Of a stretch of 25,177 bases of DNA, positions 24,615-25,177 are shown piece after piece. Source of the stretch: Cytophagaceae bacterium (GTDB lineage: Bacteria; Bacteroidota; Bacteroidia; Cytophagales; Cytophagaceae); the NCBI GenBank assembly GCA_021151805.1, contig JAGKWN010000059.1, positions 1 through 25,177 of the forward strand, written 5' to 3'. The position numbers and the translations under genes were made by a program. A model generated the notes under the pieces. It ran no database searches, was not told where the DNA came from, and saw nothing but the letters and a program-made list of their open reading frames with translations. Numbering within the stretch: the stretch's first letter is position 1; the number at the start of each line of letters is the position of its first letter.

Positions 24615-25097
24615 TTATTGTTTGTAAACAACAGGTATTTCATTCAGTTGTCCTTGAGATATTTTAATATTTTTTATGGTACCATCAGTCATTACCACAG
24701 ATAATGCCATTTCAAAAGTTCCTGATACTACTTTATTATTTTCGTCAATTTTACCCAACAATACATATCCTGTTGACGGTTTTCCGATAAGGCTGGTTGA
24801 AGGGTCTTCGTAGCGAATGAACGCTGCTCGGCTTTGTTGAGATAAATCTATTTTAGATTCCAAAACCGGATTCATAAAAGTGAATTTTACAAATCTGTCG
24901 TTGCTAAATGATAACTGAAACTCACCGCCGGTTATTTTTCTGTAACTCGCAGTTACCCCTTCAATTACAAAAGGTTTATCATTAATATAATACGTGAAAG
25001 TGCCCTTCTTATTAACCGTAGGGTTATTGGCAATAAATGAACTTGAAGATAAAAATACACTTAATAGTATTCCGAGAGCAACAAAATTCTTTACCAT
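24615..25097 (-). CDS. hypothetical secreted protein
   Basis: The 160-residue product begins with a signal peptide (MVKNFVALGILLSVFLSSSSFIA; probable cleavage around residue 23). The mature part looks like a small beta-sandwich or barrel: GTFTYYINDKPFVIEG, GGEFQLSFSNDRFVKFTFMN, STGYVLLGKIDENNKVVSGTF and a final IKISQGQL strand. The pattern of an N-terminal INDKPF strand and a later VSGTFEMAL strand recalls small periplasmic proteins common in Bacteroidota (DUF6252-like), but I cannot assign a family. It has no cysteines and no lipobox. It is alone on its strand at the window edge, with a good terminator downstream. Confidence 0.65.
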   Translation of the reverse strand: MVKNFVALGILLSVFLSSSSFIANNPTVNKKGTFTYYINDKPFVIEGVTASYRKITGGEFQLSFSNDRFVKFTFMNPVLESKIDLSQQSRAAFIRYEDPSTSLIGKPSTGYVLLGKIDENNKVVSGTFEMALSVVMTDGTIKNIKISQGQLNEIPVVYKQ

Positions 25098-25177
25098 TTA
25101 AATTCCCGTTTAAAGATATAACCTGATTGACTATACGAATATAATAAAAATAAGTTTAATTATGACAATAGTAACAA

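Overview
The window looks like chromosome of a Bacteroidota member, most likely order Cytophagales and possibly close to Cytophaga hutchinsonii. The reasons are the SprB-type adhesin repeat at the left edge, an IPExxVDY-family gene beside pyk, the acpP-fabF-rnc order, a DUF4421-like outer-membrane protein, AT-rich spacers without clear Shine-Dalgarno sites, and spacers that fit the TTG / TAnnTTTG promoter style of this phylum. The species is inferred from gene content alone. Almost all of the window is ordinary housekeeping and metabolic sequence. I see no tRNA, rRNA, CRISPR array, transposase, integrase or phage gene.

Layout. (1) 1-808: the 3' end of a reading frame that passes without a stop from an SprB-like extracellular repeat into a MarC-family membrane protein, an odd chimera. 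(2) 889-1878: a coiled-coil protein with a J-domain-like segment, meeting a convergent membrane protein (1884-2525). (3) 7219 down to 2553, minus strand: a tight gene series of DUF72 protein, small secreted protein, GntP gluconate permease, and a one-chain gluconokinase / 6-phosphogluconate dehydrogenase. The last two would import gluconate, phosphorylate it and decarboxylate it to ribulose 5-phosphate. (4) 7220-7564: a gene-free stretch with six 11-bp tandem repeats and a hairpin. (5) 7565-10611, minus strand: M42 aminopeptidase, pyruvate kinase and its IPExxVDY neighbour.

(6) 10775-14180, plus strand: a promoter-like site, then acpP, fabF, rnc and a DUF4421-like protein, closely packed and divergent from pyk. 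(7) 14181-15732: a small cysteine-rich protein divergent from a Ste24-like M48 membrane protease. (8) 15733-16063: a nested palindromic element with a perfect 25-bp hairpin. (9) 16064-19519: a 1151-residue transglutaminase plus DUF2126 protein, here without its usual partner genes. (10) 23115 down to 19590, minus strand: a metal-chelate/cobalamin-type binding lipoprotein, its permease (4-bp overlap), a PTPS/QueD-family enzyme and lpxB. No ABC ATPase is present. (11) 23173-25097: hldD, a small hypothetical protein after a palindromic repeat, and a convergent secreted protein.

Pathways that recur are cell envelope and lipid synthesis (acpP, fabF, lpxB, hldD) and central carbon metabolism (gluconate branch, pyk). 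I found no clear new multi-gene system. The items most worth checking are the SprB-MarC junction, the gluconokinase-dehydrogenase fusion, the lone transglutaminase-DUF2126 gene and the palindromic and tandem spacer repeats.
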